A stretch of DNA of 64,000 nt from Strongylocentrotus purpuratus (GCF_000002235.5 NW_022145615.1:32213094-32277093), one strand, 5' to 3'. Positions 45,513 through 57,136 are shown, counted from the stretch's first letter. Translations and numbers: made by a program. Notes: generated from the letters alone by a model not told the origin.

Positions 45513-46249
45513 TGTCATGAGAAAAATATTCTATCCCTGCTCGTGATCAAACTACTTCTGTTTTGCATTTTTTGTAATCATAGCTGTAGGCGGTGGAATT
45601 GAAATAAAGGCCTTGCGAACTTTGTTATTTCCATGAGATGAAGAGATTCACACTGTTCCCTTATCTATATTGTATTTCTCGAAATTATTGGTGTGGCTTT
45701 CGGTAATTCCACGGGAATTACACTCTAAGTATGGAAGAATATAATCATGCCATTAACTGGATTTTGTCAATTTTTATCCAGTGCTGACGATTGTAAAATT
45801 TGTATTTTGTAAGCCAATCCTTTTATGGCATAATAATCAGAACACCAACTTATTCTGTATCCTACAAATATGTTTTCGTTATTTGTTATCAACGAACAGG
45901 TATAAATGTATAGTAATATAAAATATAAAACAGATCACCCTAGAGGAAAAGATGATTTGTTTGATACAGATTTTTTTCTCTTATCCTCAAGCGAGGTTTT
46001 AACTTCCATAATTTCAATACATAATTATTTACATTAATAACTCAATGATTGAGTGAAACATGACATAGTCTAAAAGTTAAAGTATATTCAAGAATTCTTC
46101 CAGCTTAGTATTGTTTTCTTTGCTAACACATTCATATCATAACAATAATATTAGCAAAAACTTAGAACCATTAACAATCTTCTGAACGTAACATTTATGT
46201 TTGACACAGATGCATTTTAGGCGATGTTGGAATGAAAATAGACGGGTAA
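45513..46249. other. AT-rich non-coding stretch
   Basis: No open frame or repeat that I recognise. Confidence 0.5.
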
Positions 46250-46305
46250 AACACTCACACACATACGCACACACGCACGATTCACACCCACACACACACA
46301 CGCAA
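46250..46305. repeat. (CA)n-like tract
   Basis: CA repeats broken by CG and GA changes. The cysteine-rich - strand frame here is an artefact. Confidence 0.9.
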
Positions 46306-46372
46306 GCACAGCGCATGTTTTCTAGTACGAGCACAACAAATAAAATGATTTGGATGAATTCATGGAAATATA

Positions 46373-46855
46373 CAGTGCGTCCCAGAAAAAACGAAACCGA
46401 GAACTATCGATGTATTATCATAACTTAATCACAATTATAATTAATAAATGAGACATATTTGGAAAGCTTAGATCCTCCTCTTTGATGTAACTCATATGAT
46501 TCATATCTCACGCATGAGTGATTAACAGCAATTTGAAGAGAGGAAACCAAAAATTAATTTGGCGGGCGGTATTGAATTTAAAAAAGAAAATCACATTTCC
46601 AGAAAGTTCAATTTCTACCCTTTCAAATAACACCTCAATCAGGAAAAATGAGCCAGGAATAACAAGGTTTTGTTTGTTTAAAGTAAGGCTTGTATTTCCA
46701 TAATTTGATCAAACGAGTTCGTTTTCACTGGCTGTCTGCCGTTGCAACGAACAGAGTTGACAAAAGACTTAACTCCGTTTCGCTGAAGATCGGCCATGCA
46801 TCAGGTCTTTCGTCTTCTTTTTGTTCTCGGTTTCGTTTTTTTCTGAGACGCACTG
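46373..46855. mobile_element. Tc1/mariner-like MITE with TA target duplication
   Basis: 483 bases bounded by terminal inverted repeats of about 32 bases: CAGTGCGTCCCAGAAAAAAC at the left, and at the right, reverse complemented, CAGTGCGTCTCAGAAAAAAA; both continue CGAAACCGAGAAC. TA flanks both sides (46371-46372 and 46856-46857), the duplication expected for Tc1/mariner. The 61-62 codon frames inside are not transposase, so it is non-autonomous. The two ends differ by few bases, which suggests a fairly young insertion. Confidence 0.85.
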
Positions 46856-46918
46856 TATATACCAGCTTAGGGCCTGTTTAAACTTGACCTTACTCGTAAA
46901 ATAAGAACACAGGACTGA

Positions 46919-47010
46919 TTCCCCATGGAAGACCACTACTTGTTGGTGAATGGGCTACCCTGTCAAAATATTAGAAATAAATAAATAAAATAAATAAAAT
47001 AAATAAAATT
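46919..47010 (+). mobile_element. SINE-like 3' end, family E, copy 2
   Basis: GAATGGGCTACCCTGTCAAA is followed by an (AAATA)n tail (46974-47008). Matches the - strand copy at 12455-12545. It starts just after the mariner-like MITE. Confidence 0.65.
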
Positions 47011-47182
47011 ATTATTCTTACTTTCGCAAAAGAATAGGCCTACTTATCATGCTTATACCTTAGAACGAGGAAAATCTATTGCGTATATCATTTAATGATC
47101 AAGCCGATTAATATACCAAACATCATAACCCATGTAATGACCCATCATCAATGAACTAGACATAAAATACAAATCTTTTTAA

Positions 47183-47448
47183 TTACCTGCTCAGTCAGTA
47201 GAGCGTCCGCCTCACAACCGGGAGGTCGTGGGTTCGAACCCCGGCCGCGTCATACCAAAAGACGTTAAAAGACGGGAGTTGCTGCTACCTTGTTTGGCGT
47301 TCAACCATAAGGGATAGAGCAATGTCGATCTGGCGCTGCTCAGTGGCTGCCGGGCTCACGTTCAATTGGGAAAAACGAATTTCCATTTTCGGTTTAACTT
47401 AATAAAATTTGGAGTGGACTTTAAAAAAGATTATTATTATTAATATCA
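47183..47448 (+). mobile_element. tRNA-derived SINE, family C
   Basis: The head has a clear A box region (TGCTCAGTCAGTAGAGCG) and B box (GGGTTCGAACCCC at about 47230-47242). A D arm, a mostly paired anticodon arm with loop CTCACAA (Val-like CAC) and a perfect T arm can be drawn, but no matching acceptor stem follows. A 200-base body (GGCGCTGCTCAGTGGCTGCC and so on) and an ATT-rich tail (47430-47445) make it a SINE and not a tRNA gene. Pol III promoter boxes are intact. Confidence 0.85.
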
Positions 47449-47526
47449 TTAACATGTTAAACATCAAAGTTGCGATTCATTGCGACTTAAACAAACAAAA
47501 TTAACACAACGTGACTACCAAGTATC

Positions 47527-47537
47527 AACCAATCAGA
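47527..47537 (+). promoter_or_regulatory. CCAAT box
   Basis: AACCAATCAGA is a full NF-Y-type CCAAT box. It lies 224 bases upstream of the ATG at 47761. Between them is a 13-base tandem direct repeat (47610-47635, ACGTATCA(C/G)TGCA). This suits a TATA-less promoter, but no start site can be seen. Confidence 0.3.
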
Positions 47538-47760
47538 ATTGCACATTCAGGGTTTAATTTTAATATAGGAGTTGCGCTTAATCTCGACTTTTAATGGAAG
47601 AGCCCCCTTACGTATCACTGCAACGTATCAGTGCAATAGGTCACAGAAGTTTCACTCCAAATTGCCGAACATTTACTTTCTTATCCGATGTACTTAAAAC
47701 CTGGATATATGTAAACAAAATCTCCGTGTTTACCTGCTAACGTGACCTACCAGCAGTTCA

Positions 47761-47973
47761 ATGTCGACATCATCCGGGCTCTCGCTGATACCCGACACCG
47801 ACTTCAACTATTCGGATATTTACAGAAGCCGACCCGGAATGCGACCCCGGTCCCGAGACGTAAATAAACAACCGGCAGACTTGAGAGGGGAGAGGTTAAA
47901 GGTCGTAGGAGTGTGTCGTCAGAGCCTGGATTACTGTAGCTGCGTAGAATGGAGGTATAGCTCACAGTTGTGA
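47761..47973 (+). CDS. Short open frame, possible first coding exon
   Basis: 70 codons from an ATG in context TTCAATGT. The peptide starts MSTSSGLSLIPDTDFNYSDI and continues with an R/P-rich part (RSRPGMRPRSRDVNKQPADL). The patch is CpG-richer than its flanks, and a CCAAT box lies upstream. If it is a first exon, possible donors are AG|GTTAAA near 47895 or a later GT; no strong one is seen in frame. A 60-codon - strand frame overlaps it. No family recognised. Confidence 0.2.
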   Translation: MSTSSGLSLIPDTDFNYSDIYRSRPGMRPRSRDVNKQPADLRGERLKVVGVCRQSLDYCSCVEWRYSSQL

Positions 47974-48984
47974 CGTCCTGCTGCATCGTAAGGGGCTAAA
48001 GAATGTATGGATGAATCACTGCATTGTGTTTAGAATAATATCTTTAAAGAATTTTCAGGATGTTAATGGTGCATGGATACAGAAATAGACCACAGGGAGT
48101 GGAGATGGTGCACATGACTGTATATAGGTTGGTTATGGAATCCGATAACCTTCATTATATGTGAAGTACTTCCAAACACAAAAAGTATCGATGAAAACGT
48201 GACTGTAGATTGTCATAATAGCAATGTTCGTAATACCCTTGAATGAGCATACTGACAACAATATCACCATTTTTTTTTGCAAAAATGGCTAGCCGCGTGA
48301 CATTTTCCTGTAAAGGTTAGGATTTATTTTCATTTGATTTTATTTACTTTATGCAGTCATGTTATATTTGGTAAATGTACATAACATATCAATAATAATT
48401 CATTGCATTATGTGAGATCTTAGCAGACCCTATTTGACACAACAGGGTCTGTTTGTATCAAGTACATACTGCGTGTGAGTGGATCAGCAAAATTTGCATC
48501 ACTCACAAAAGTATATAAAAGACATGGAAATATCTTGGAAGTGGGAATATGTTAAATTGTATTTTTGCCGTTCGTCATATCTTGCAACCAACCCCCCCCC
48601 CCCCTCCAAAAAAGAAAAATGGTAGGAGAAAAGGCTTTCACACCCCGCATGATCAATGCTTCACTCGCCGCATATTTATTGATTTTCTCAGGTGTCCCAA
48701 ATACGTTTTAGAGTGTCGGGCGGTTGCTGTCTTTCCATCACCATCCCTCTACCACAAACCCCCATCATCATCATCACCATCACCCCCATCATCGCCATCA
48801 ACCCCCATCATCACCACCGAAAGGTACCCCCTTCTCCTCGCTCTTTCTTTTGTTTATGTTTGGGAGATGAGGGAGAGAGGCCGAAATGAATCATACGTCA
48901 ATACCCGGCAATGGATCGCGCAATTCACGCCTCACCACTCAGCATGGATGAAGGGGGCGAAGGAGGACCTGGAGGGGGAGGAGG
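47974..48984. other. Non-coding stretch
   Basis: AT-rich until 48590, then a C13 tract (48592-48604), a GC-richer patch (48640-48960) and an ATC/CCC-rich run (48750-48820). The 161-codon + frame (48549-49034) is dominated by proline, serine and E/R repeats, so I do not call a gene. An 8-bp hairpin CAGACCCT/AGGGTCTG lies near 48426-48455. Confidence 0.45.
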
Positions 48985-49039
48985 AGATGATGTGGGAGAG
49001 AGAGGGAGGGAGAGAGAGAGAGAGAGAGAGATAGAGAGG

Positions 49040-49090
<51 letters not shown>

Positions 49091-49252
49091 AGAGGGCACA
49101 AAATACAAAGAGATAGGAAGATAGAAAGGATGGAATAGAGGAGAAGATGGAATCATGGAGCGAGAGAAGAGAGAGAGAGAGAGATTATGTAAACACAAGT
49201 GGTGTGAACGATTAAAACACAACTGAGAGCATGGGAGACAATGAGAGAGGGA

Positions 49253-49290
<38 letters not shown>
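48985..49290. repeat. (GA)n purine tracts
   Basis: Two GA-rich blocks (about 49008-49090 and 49235-49289) separated by A/G-rich sequence. The overlapping frames on both strands are artefacts. Confidence 0.95.
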
Positions 49291-49291
<1 letters not shown>

Positions 49292-49884
49292 TCGGGGAAA
49301 ATGAATGTTTTTTTTAGTTGGGTCAATGCACCCCACTCAAGAATTCGACGCGTATAGGGTAAAATCCTTATTGATTAAAATGGTAGACAAAGATAAAAAT
49401 AAAGGACCAGTCATGCAGTTGATTGGATGAATACCTTCCATATACTGTATATTAAGGTAGACGTACTTGCTGAACTTGTTAAAATTTACTGTATGTTATC
49501 TTTTCAAATATGGAGTGTGCTTAAAACTGAAGAAAAAATATTAATGATACATGTTAAAAATCAAAACAGAAATCTCAAAAGGTATGACCAATATTTAAAA
49601 AAAAAATTAAGCATAACGACTGAAAAATAGAGCAGTTTAGGTTAGTGTATTGGTTTTGGTTTTCAGCATGAAAGCAAAGTTATTTCTAAAAAAAACTAAA
49701 TGTCGTCATCAGTGAAATCCCTTCAAATGTTAAAACTAAGAAAGAAAAGGAAAACAAACATAGTGGAAGACATTGCTTTGTATCTTTTTGATTCAGAAAA
49801 GGTTATGCCTATGAATACTCAAAGGTTAAGATGCGTAAGTGATTATCGCTCTTACCATGTTTACCTCCCACCTATGCCTAGAAT
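49291..49884. other. AT-rich non-coding stretch
   Basis: No gene signal. Short K/R-rich frames only. Confidence 0.5.
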
Positions 49885-50610
49885 CACCACTGCTAACATC
49901 ACCACTAACACTACCACCACTACGTTATTATTATACCACTACCGCCGATACCACATATGGCTTTCCACAGCACCTCCACCACAATTACCACCACCAACAC
50001 AACTCCACCACTACCAATTCGAGTAATCACACTTATGATTCATCGTTACAATCCATCATCTCCTAACATATCTCCTACCACCACTAACCACACATTTCAC
50101 TACCACCACCACCCCAACCACTGCTGGTACCACTATACTATCACCATTACTATCTCCGCCACCACTACAAACACCATCACCAGAATTACTACTACTAGTA
50201 CTACTAATACTACCACTACTACTTCTATTACTACTACTACTGCTACTACTACTTCTATTTATAATAATAACTGCTAATAATAATAATATTAACTTCACCA
50301 CTATCTATATCATTTCCACTACCACTACCACGTCTACCACCACCACTTTCATCACCTTACCAAAAAAATCATGGCAATCATCTACACCATCACCATAGCT
50401 ATCACCACTGTCAGAACTTCTATCACTACCATCACCATACCACAAACATCATTATCGATCTCATCATCATCATCATAATCATCATCATCATCTTCATCAT
50501 CATCAACACCAACACCATCACCACCACCACCACTATCATCATCATCATTGTCATCCTCCCATCTTCCATGATGGACGTCTCCGAATGTCATTTCGACATC
50601 AACATCAACA
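49885..50610. repeat. Long decayed (CAC)/(ACT)/(ATC) trinucleotide region
   Basis: About 725 bases of mixed ACC, ACT, ATC and TCA units. Successive sub-blocks favour ACC (49890-50150), ACT (50180-50260), then ATC and CAC (50290-50550). All open frames here are low-complexity. Confidence 0.9.
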
Positions 50611-51540
50611 TCGCTTTCTTCTCCGTGTCTACTGAAAGGTCAGAGTTCATCCGCTGATGACGCGTGTAATGAGTGCCCATGGCGGAAATAAACAGAGAAT
50701 GCTTGATGACCGCTGATGAATAAATGGACGAAGCCTGGGCATCACCCCCCCCCCCCCTCCCTCGGCCTGCAATCTAGAATAGTGCAGGTCGAGTGCGTAT
50801 CCCCGGTGGTCATGGAGAAAGAGAAATCCTCTAAATGCCGCTTAAAAGCAGAAAATTGAAGAGAAAATTGAAATATCGCAATATCTGTGTACTCACTCTC
50901 CCTTTTCCCTTTTTTCCTTTTTTCCTTTTTTCAGTTCAGTTTGATTTTATTATCATATCGCATACTCAGCTGAATTACATTACAATTTACACTCAAACTA
51001 AGAATTTCATCACATTTCATTTCAAAACAACATATTTCATAAAACAATGCATTTATTTAAAAAAAAGTATATACAAAATACATGTAGATACTTTACATGT
51101 AATATAATTAATATTAGTTTACGGAAGTATACATATTCAAGTAAATGTCAAAATCAACACTTGTCTCGCAATGATTTGATAAACTTAAACGTATTAATGT
51201 TTATTAGCTTTGTTGTATTAACGGAAATATATATGTAGTCGCTTATTACCATATTGTTAACAATCTAACTCAATATTCCTAATATGAAAGGCATTATATC
51301 GCAGGCCTGCATGGTAAACAACACAATACTACACACGCTGGAGACCTGGAGTAAACATGTGACGTTTCTTCTCACATATGCAGGCCTATGTTTCCAGAAG
51401 GTCTCAAAATATGAAATTCGTTATTAGCAAACTCATCCCCATTTGGGTCTCTTAAATTGGCATTACTTTCCATTCTAAATTGGATGTTTCCATAACCTAA
51501 ATATTATTTAACCCTTATTCATGTGTGTAGGCCTACACTC

Positions 51541-51544
<4 letters not shown>
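50611..51544. other. Non-coding stretch
   Basis: A GC-richer patch (50625-50840) with a C13 tract (50745-50757), then AT-rich DNA. TTTGATTTTATT near 50940 resembles blocks near 12840 and 23370. Confidence 0.45.
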
Positions 51545-51594
<50 letters not shown>

Positions 51595-51725
51595 TTCTCT
51601 CTTACTATCCCTCCCCTCTCTCTACCTGTTTGGCTCGCTTCTCAATCTCTCTTTGCGGTTCTCACTATTTTGTTTTCTATTCACCCAGTCCTCCATTTTT
51701 TCTCTCTTTCTATCCCCCTATCCCC

Positions 51726-51776
<51 letters not shown>

Positions 51777-51912
51777 CCTCTCCTTCACTCCTTCCCCTCT
51801 CTCTCCTCTCTACCTGTTTGGCTCACCCCTCTTTCTCTCTTTGCGATTCTCACTATTTTGTTTTCTATTCATCCAGTCCTCCATTCTTTCTCTCTTTCTA
51901 TCCCCTTTATCT
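51545..51912. repeat. (CT)n region containing a 188-bp tandem duplication
   Basis: Two copies of a segment with CTACCTGTTTGGCTC, CTCACTATTTTGTTTTCTAT and CAGTCCTCCATT lie exactly 188 bases apart (51622 to 51810; 51661 to 51849). Each copy has its own long (CT)n run. Three overlapping S/L-rich frames of about 140 codons are artefacts. Confidence 0.9.
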
Positions 51913-51992
51913 CGAAACAAGGCGATATGAAAGCAGATCAACACAAAAATCTGGTCACTGTTGAAAGTCATAATTTAGCTGGAGGCCAGTCT

Positions 51993-52226
51993 TTAGCTGG
52001 GTTGTGTTTGTGCGAGGTGGCCTCCGCTTTCTCCTGGTGTTTGTTTTTCTCGACCCAGACTAGGCATGTCACCTAGCATGCCATCTGGTATAGACCAAGG
52101 TGGGACTAGGCCAGCTTGGGCGGCCAGCCAGCCAGGCCTGGCGATGGTGACGTGGAGGTCTTCGCTGTCTTCAGAAGGGCCATGTCTTTTTTCAGTGAAC
52201 ACATCGGGGATATACACATGTGTCAT
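51993..52226 (-). CDS. Short open frame in a GC-rich patch, unrecognised
   Basis: 77 codons on the - strand, starting MTHVYIPDVFTEKRHGPSED and ending in a G/P/Q-rich stretch (SLGREKQTPGESGGHLAQT). Composition looks natural, and the patch is much GC-richer than its surroundings. The + strand is also open for about 48 codons to a stop at 52215-52217. No domain, signal peptide or splice support is seen. It could be a conserved non-coding element. Confidence 0.15.
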   Translation of the reverse strand: MTHVYIPDVFTEKRHGPSEDSEDLHVTIARPGWLAAQAGLVPPWSIPDGMLGDMPSLGREKQTPGESGGHLAQTQPS

Positions 52227-53444
52227 ATTCTAAAACTGTGATTCGTGGTCATAACAACTTTTGAAGTTATGCATATTTCGCCGTCTTGCAGCATTCGTCA
52301 GCCCAAATGTAGGTGGCGTTGACGCTTGCAAATAAATATGGGCTACCGGTATTCTTTTGTTAGTAGACCAGGGGTAATTGACCTGTTTAATTTCCGAGTG
52401 TGGATTAATAACTAGAAAATCAAATCCAATGTTCATCATATAATCAACCACGAACAAACTTAACCCAGTCTACCACCGCCACCACCCCCACCTCTACCAC
52501 CACCACCACCATGCAAATGCACTACCACCACCACCACCACTTTCACGTCTACTACACCTGATAACCCAACCCTTTACTCAGTACAAATATGAACAAAATA
52601 ATAATTCACCATCCGATAGCTAAAGATTAAAGTCTTCAATGTTAGCCCAATTATTGAATCAAGCTCATCAATTTTATCCCTACTATTAATATCATTATCA
52701 TCATGAACCCTACCTCATGTTATCACCAAGGAGTGGGAATTTTATCAGCGAAAAGAATGCAATAAAACAATGTATACGTTTGCAAAGGAAGGATGAAATC
52801 GTTCACATAAACAACTTACAGATACATAAACAAATTAAACAGTGCTATATATCATAACAATACAGTAGGCCACTTTAATAATTTAACCTGTCAACCATGA
52901 CATGTAATTCCATCAATATATAATATATATATAAATATAAGAATGGAATAAAGTTTCAACTGCAATGTCATTAAATCAGACGCAGTGCTCTATAGTCATC
53001 CCAAGTTTACAAATAAGATTAGACATTTGAAAGCGTATAATAATGCCCTTCATAATCAAACCATCTTGTTCACTTCTTCCTGATATAATACAAACAATAT
53101 GAATACCATAATTTCATTAAGCAATCACTAAGCTAAATAAAAAACAGGACATGTTAAAGGGGCGAGAGCTCAAAGAGCAGGTTGATTTCAGAAGAAAAAA
53201 AAGTGAACATAAATTGAAAGCTTGGAATATAAGTAAAATATTGTACAAAGTGGACTAAATTTTTGATGCCAAATATGTGTGTAGTCCCACATACCCATGT
53301 ATGTGTACGATGTTTTTTCACTGAATGCGATTTTTAGCAAGATGGTGTCAAGTTGCTAACACTGTAATGATTCCCAAACCTCAAAAACACGATCTTCCCG
53401 TTAATAAACGAATCCCAATAATGAACTTCTAGATAGTTTCTTTC
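52227..53444. other. AT-rich non-coding stretch
   Basis: A CAC/ACC array at 52470-52545. The rest is plain AT-rich DNA without a believable frame. Confidence 0.5.
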
Positions 53445-53845
53445 ACTATTCAACCCCATGACCAGAACTCAACTATTCAACCCCATGACCAGAACTCAAC
53501 TATTCAACCCCATGACCAGAACTCAACTATTCAACCCCATGACCAGAACTCAACCATTAAACCCCATGACCAGAACTCAACTATTCAACCCCATGACCAG
53601 AACTCAACTATTCAACCCCATGACCAGAACTCAACTATTTAATCCCACGACCAGAACTCAACTATGCAACCCCATGACCAGAACTCAACTATTCAACCCC
53701 ATGACCAGAACTCAACTATTCAACCCCATGACCAGAACTCAACTATTCAACCCCATGGCCAGAACTCAACTATTCAACCCCATGACCAGAACTCAACTAT
53801 TCAACCCCATGACCCAAACTCAACTATTCAACCCCACTATCAGAA
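53445..53845. repeat. 27-bp minisatellite, about 15 copies
   Basis: The unit ACTATTCAACCCCATGAC followed by CAGAACTCA repeats with very little divergence. Because 27 is a multiple of three, the + frame reads MTRTQLFNP again and again for 134 codons, and a second + frame reads QPHDQNSTI. Low divergence points to recent expansion. No initiation or flanking coding signal supports translation. Confidence 0.97.
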
Positions 53846-56184
53846 CTCCACTTTATCTTTAAAGTCAGTCACTTTTTATGAGGACTTTTAGTCGCTTGAA
53901 TGCCAGATCTATGGGGGATCACTCGGAGTTCAAAACCACTGTGGTTCATTAGTGAACGGAAATGATAAGTGGGCTTGAAAGCATGCACCTTAATGAAGAG
54001 AGCTTTTTACCCGATCACGCATAGGAGGGCCCTGGGAGACGGGACGTTGTCTTAAACATCGGGGTGGAGTGGATGGGGATCGCGGGGGCGGTGGGGGGGG
54101 GGGGGGGGTGGGATGATGATGCCATATGGGAACCAAGAGTGGTTGACCCCCTCGTCTTCTTCTTATTTAACTTTTCAAAAATAATTATTATTTTTAAGTG
54201 TCAGGATAATTAGACAACGTTCACATTATTTCTGCATCTTTAATATCTACAGCATGCTTTGTACATGTTTGTATTTCAGGATTTCTGGGTGTTTTTTCTG
54301 AATAATAAACTACAGTTCTTTTACTTGTGCTTATTTTCATTTCTCCTTAAATAATTTACTTATCTATTCATTTATTTAATATATATTTAATTCATTTATT
54401 TATCTATTTACATACTTACTTATTCATTTATTTGTTTATTTATAGTTAGCTAGCTAGTTAGATATGTATGTCATAGTTACGTAGTTAGTTAACTTGTCAG
54501 TAAGTTATTTAGTTAGTAACTTACGTAATTAGTTATGTTGTCCTGTAAGGTTCAAAAACTTTTTTGAATGCCTTGTTGAATAAATGGCAACCACGTCACA
54601 TGTCATGCATGTGGAGAAAATGTTTCGTTTGAAAAATTCCTTCCCGCCATTCGTTTTCGTTCTTTCTTCTTTTTTTTTGCCTCAGCCAAAACGAGTAGCT
54701 TGTAGTCCCAAAGGACTCTTCGTCGAAATAAAGTCACATATTATCAAATTCATCCCAGTAGATTTTCTCACGTTCAAAAATTAGAATGGAACATAAACGA
54801 TGGAATTCCTACGAGTGCCATCCAGATATCAGAACAGGCGGCAGCCCCCAATCCCTACGAATGTAAACATAGGGATTTAGGCCTCTCCTGCTGGCCGCCA
54901 GGCTAGGACACCCTCGCGCCCAGAGACGCGGGGGACAAGCCTTGGTCCGTTCCGCTATGACTACCAGATTCTCCTTACACCTCTGCACGTCGCTATTCCT
55001 TCTTGATGTTCGCCGATGTGTTTATGAAACGTTCCAGAGTTTTTCCCCCTCTGTCTTTCTTCTCGCTTCCCGAGAGACGAAAACATTCCCCGCAAGGCGA
55101 TCGATCCCGTATGCCGGAGAGAAAACATTCCACGCAGTCCTGAGATAGATGGGTATAACACCTCGACAAGACACTGAAGACAGCCCGTCATCTTAGAACC
55201 TCTAACAAGCTACTTCATTCTTAAATCAAGCAAAATATGAATGTGAAGTGTTAAAAATAAGCCTTAATTTGTAATGTGTTTATTTTATTGAAGAGCAACG
55301 AGGGTTCCACTTGGCATGACGGATAAAAAGTCCATTACGAGGTAAAAACATGTCTCAAAATTTTACCTGTACACATTTTACCTTTGAAATATAATCTAGT
55401 GATTGAATGTAGGCCTATTTATTAATAATCATGCCATCACCTTTTTCAAAATTCTGAAATTACATAAAATTGAATCAATGTACATGTACTATTCAAGTAG
55501 CACCGATTTTTAAGAGATTGAAAATATAGCATGAACATGGCACCATCACGAGGCCATTCATGTACATTTTTTAATATTTCGAACAATATGATATTTGTGG
55601 CTCAATTTATAAAGATTTTTGAGATTTCAAAATCATGAAATAAGGGAGGGGAGTTATGTAGCAGCCTCGGAGGTAAAAAATGATTTCATATTCAAACAAA
55701 TGCTACATTACGCAAAAATCGCTTGGGGTTCGAGTTGACTTTTCGTTGGCCTATTTTTCGGCGCCAATACCGTTTTGAAAAAATATAATTGAACAAACAT
55801 TGACTACGACCTAGATAAAGATTAGATTCTTGTAGTACATCCGTGTTTCTAATTAACACAATCAAGACAACGAATTTTTGTTAATCATTTCTTGATACCT
55901 CACTAACAAAAAGTTTTTAAAAAAAACCCATTTTAATAGCATCATGATTTCACTTATACGCATAACGGTTAAATATCAAAGCAAATATTCTCGAAGTTAT
56001 AAGAAAAATATCAGATGAAATGGACAATATTATTCACTTCTGTTCATCATTTATCTAAATTTCATTTGTTACGCATTGAGACATTGAACATTGGTGTATA
56101 CAGTAAGATTAAATAAAAGTTATGTTTGCAATGAATTTATAATGTCTATATTGCAGCACAGCACATTTGAGCACTTTAAATTCC
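53846..56184. other. Non-coding stretch
   Basis: A G16 tract (54093-54108), a TTTA/TTAC-like tetranucleotide region (54350-54540), a GC-richer island (54800-55190, listed separately), then plain AT-rich sequence. No gene. Confidence 0.45.
54800..55190. promoter_or_regulatory. GC-richer island with paired TEAD-type sites
   Basis: ACATTCC occurs at 55083-55089 and 55125-55131, 42 bases apart, each within a similar GAAAACATTCC(C/A)CGC block. ACATTCC is the MCAT/TEAD consensus core. CpG is frequent around 54890-54960. Short frames on both strands (68 and 76 codons) are unrecognised. Confidence 0.3.
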
Positions 56185-56370
56185 CTCTTTTTCTTTCTCT
56201 CCCTCTCTCACTCTCTCTCTCCACCCTACCTCTCACCTCTCCCCCTCCCTTCCTCTCTCTCTCTCAGGCACCGTCTCTGTCTCTCTTTCTCTTCTCCATT
56301 CAACTCTATCTCTTCCCCCTCTCTCTATCTCTATACATCTCTCTTTCTTTTTCTCCTTCAATCCTCTTTT
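56185..56370. repeat. Pyrimidine-rich (CT)n tract
   Basis: CT-rich + strand sequence with short pure runs. The S/L-rich frames over it are artefacts. Confidence 0.9.
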
Positions 56371-57136
56371 TCTCTCCAATCAATGCCTCCTCATGAGACA
56401 GACATATTCACGCTCTGTACATATTTGATTTTGTTGACTTTTGATCCAGGGGCAAAAGTGAAAGGGAAAGTTAGACCAAGAGCTCCAGGTCGCAATTTCT
56501 TATGAACACAGAATCCTCCCGGGAACCGTTCACACTGACCAAACACTGTCTGGAATAACTCATTGTAATATATTGATATTGTGTTCACACAGCAGTGTTT
56601 TGTGATAGTTGTTTTAAAGTTTAAATTTTGATTTAAGCCAGAATTGAAATATTATCTCGGTGCTATAACAATTTCAATATCCAATTCCGTCAGCTGTGTG
56701 CTAAAATCAAACCTTTTGACTTTGTACTTCAGATACAAAGTACTTTTAAATGATTTTGCTATAACTTTGAAGAATTTTTAGGACGATTGCAATTATGTCA
56801 AGCTACATGCCTAAGTCTTCATGCTCGTGATTTAACTTGAAAATTCGTAAATGGACTCTTATGAATTCAAAACGAATTTACTATATTCGTAACTTGTTTA
56901 TCTCGTCAATACTGGTATAATGTTCATTGAATACCAATATACAGAACTGATAACTGCTAGGAAATCTGCTAAGAAATAAAGAATCAGAAGTTGAGAAATG
57001 CTTATTAATGCATGATATTTATCGGTGGTTAAAAGCCAAAAGCAGTAAAATAAATGTGCCATTACAATATTATACCGCGCATACCTTAGACGAGTGTGGC
57101 GCCTCATGTTGTAGACCAAAGGCATGTATTTGAGTC
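56371..57136. other. Non-coding stretch with an unresolved patch
   Basis: At 56440-56510 a + frame ends FDPGAKVKGKVRPRAPGRNF just before a stop, after a possible acceptor TTGATCCAG. The opposite strand is also open. I cannot tell an exon from a repeat here. The rest is AT-rich. Confidence 0.35.

Noticed and set aside
47183-47255. tRNA gene (Val-like)
   Set aside because: A and B boxes are good, but there is no matching acceptor stem, and it continues into a SINE body and tail.
48426-48455. Hairpin CAGACCCT/AGGGTCTG as a terminator
   Set aside because: Bacterial-type terminators are not expected in this genome, and the stem is only 8 bases.
48549-49034. 161-codon + strand frame
   Set aside because: Proline/serine and E/R runs from simple repeats; the middle part has no recognisable domain.
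53458-53862. 134-codon frame of MTRTQLFNP repeats
   Set aside because: Explained by a 27-base unit divisible by three; a second frame is equally open.
55025-55036. Heat shock element
   Set aside because: GAA and TTC are separated by three bases, not the two required.
56440-56510. Terminal exon ending RAPGRNFL
   Set aside because: The opposite strand is equally open, and I suspect a dispersed repeat; not enough to call.
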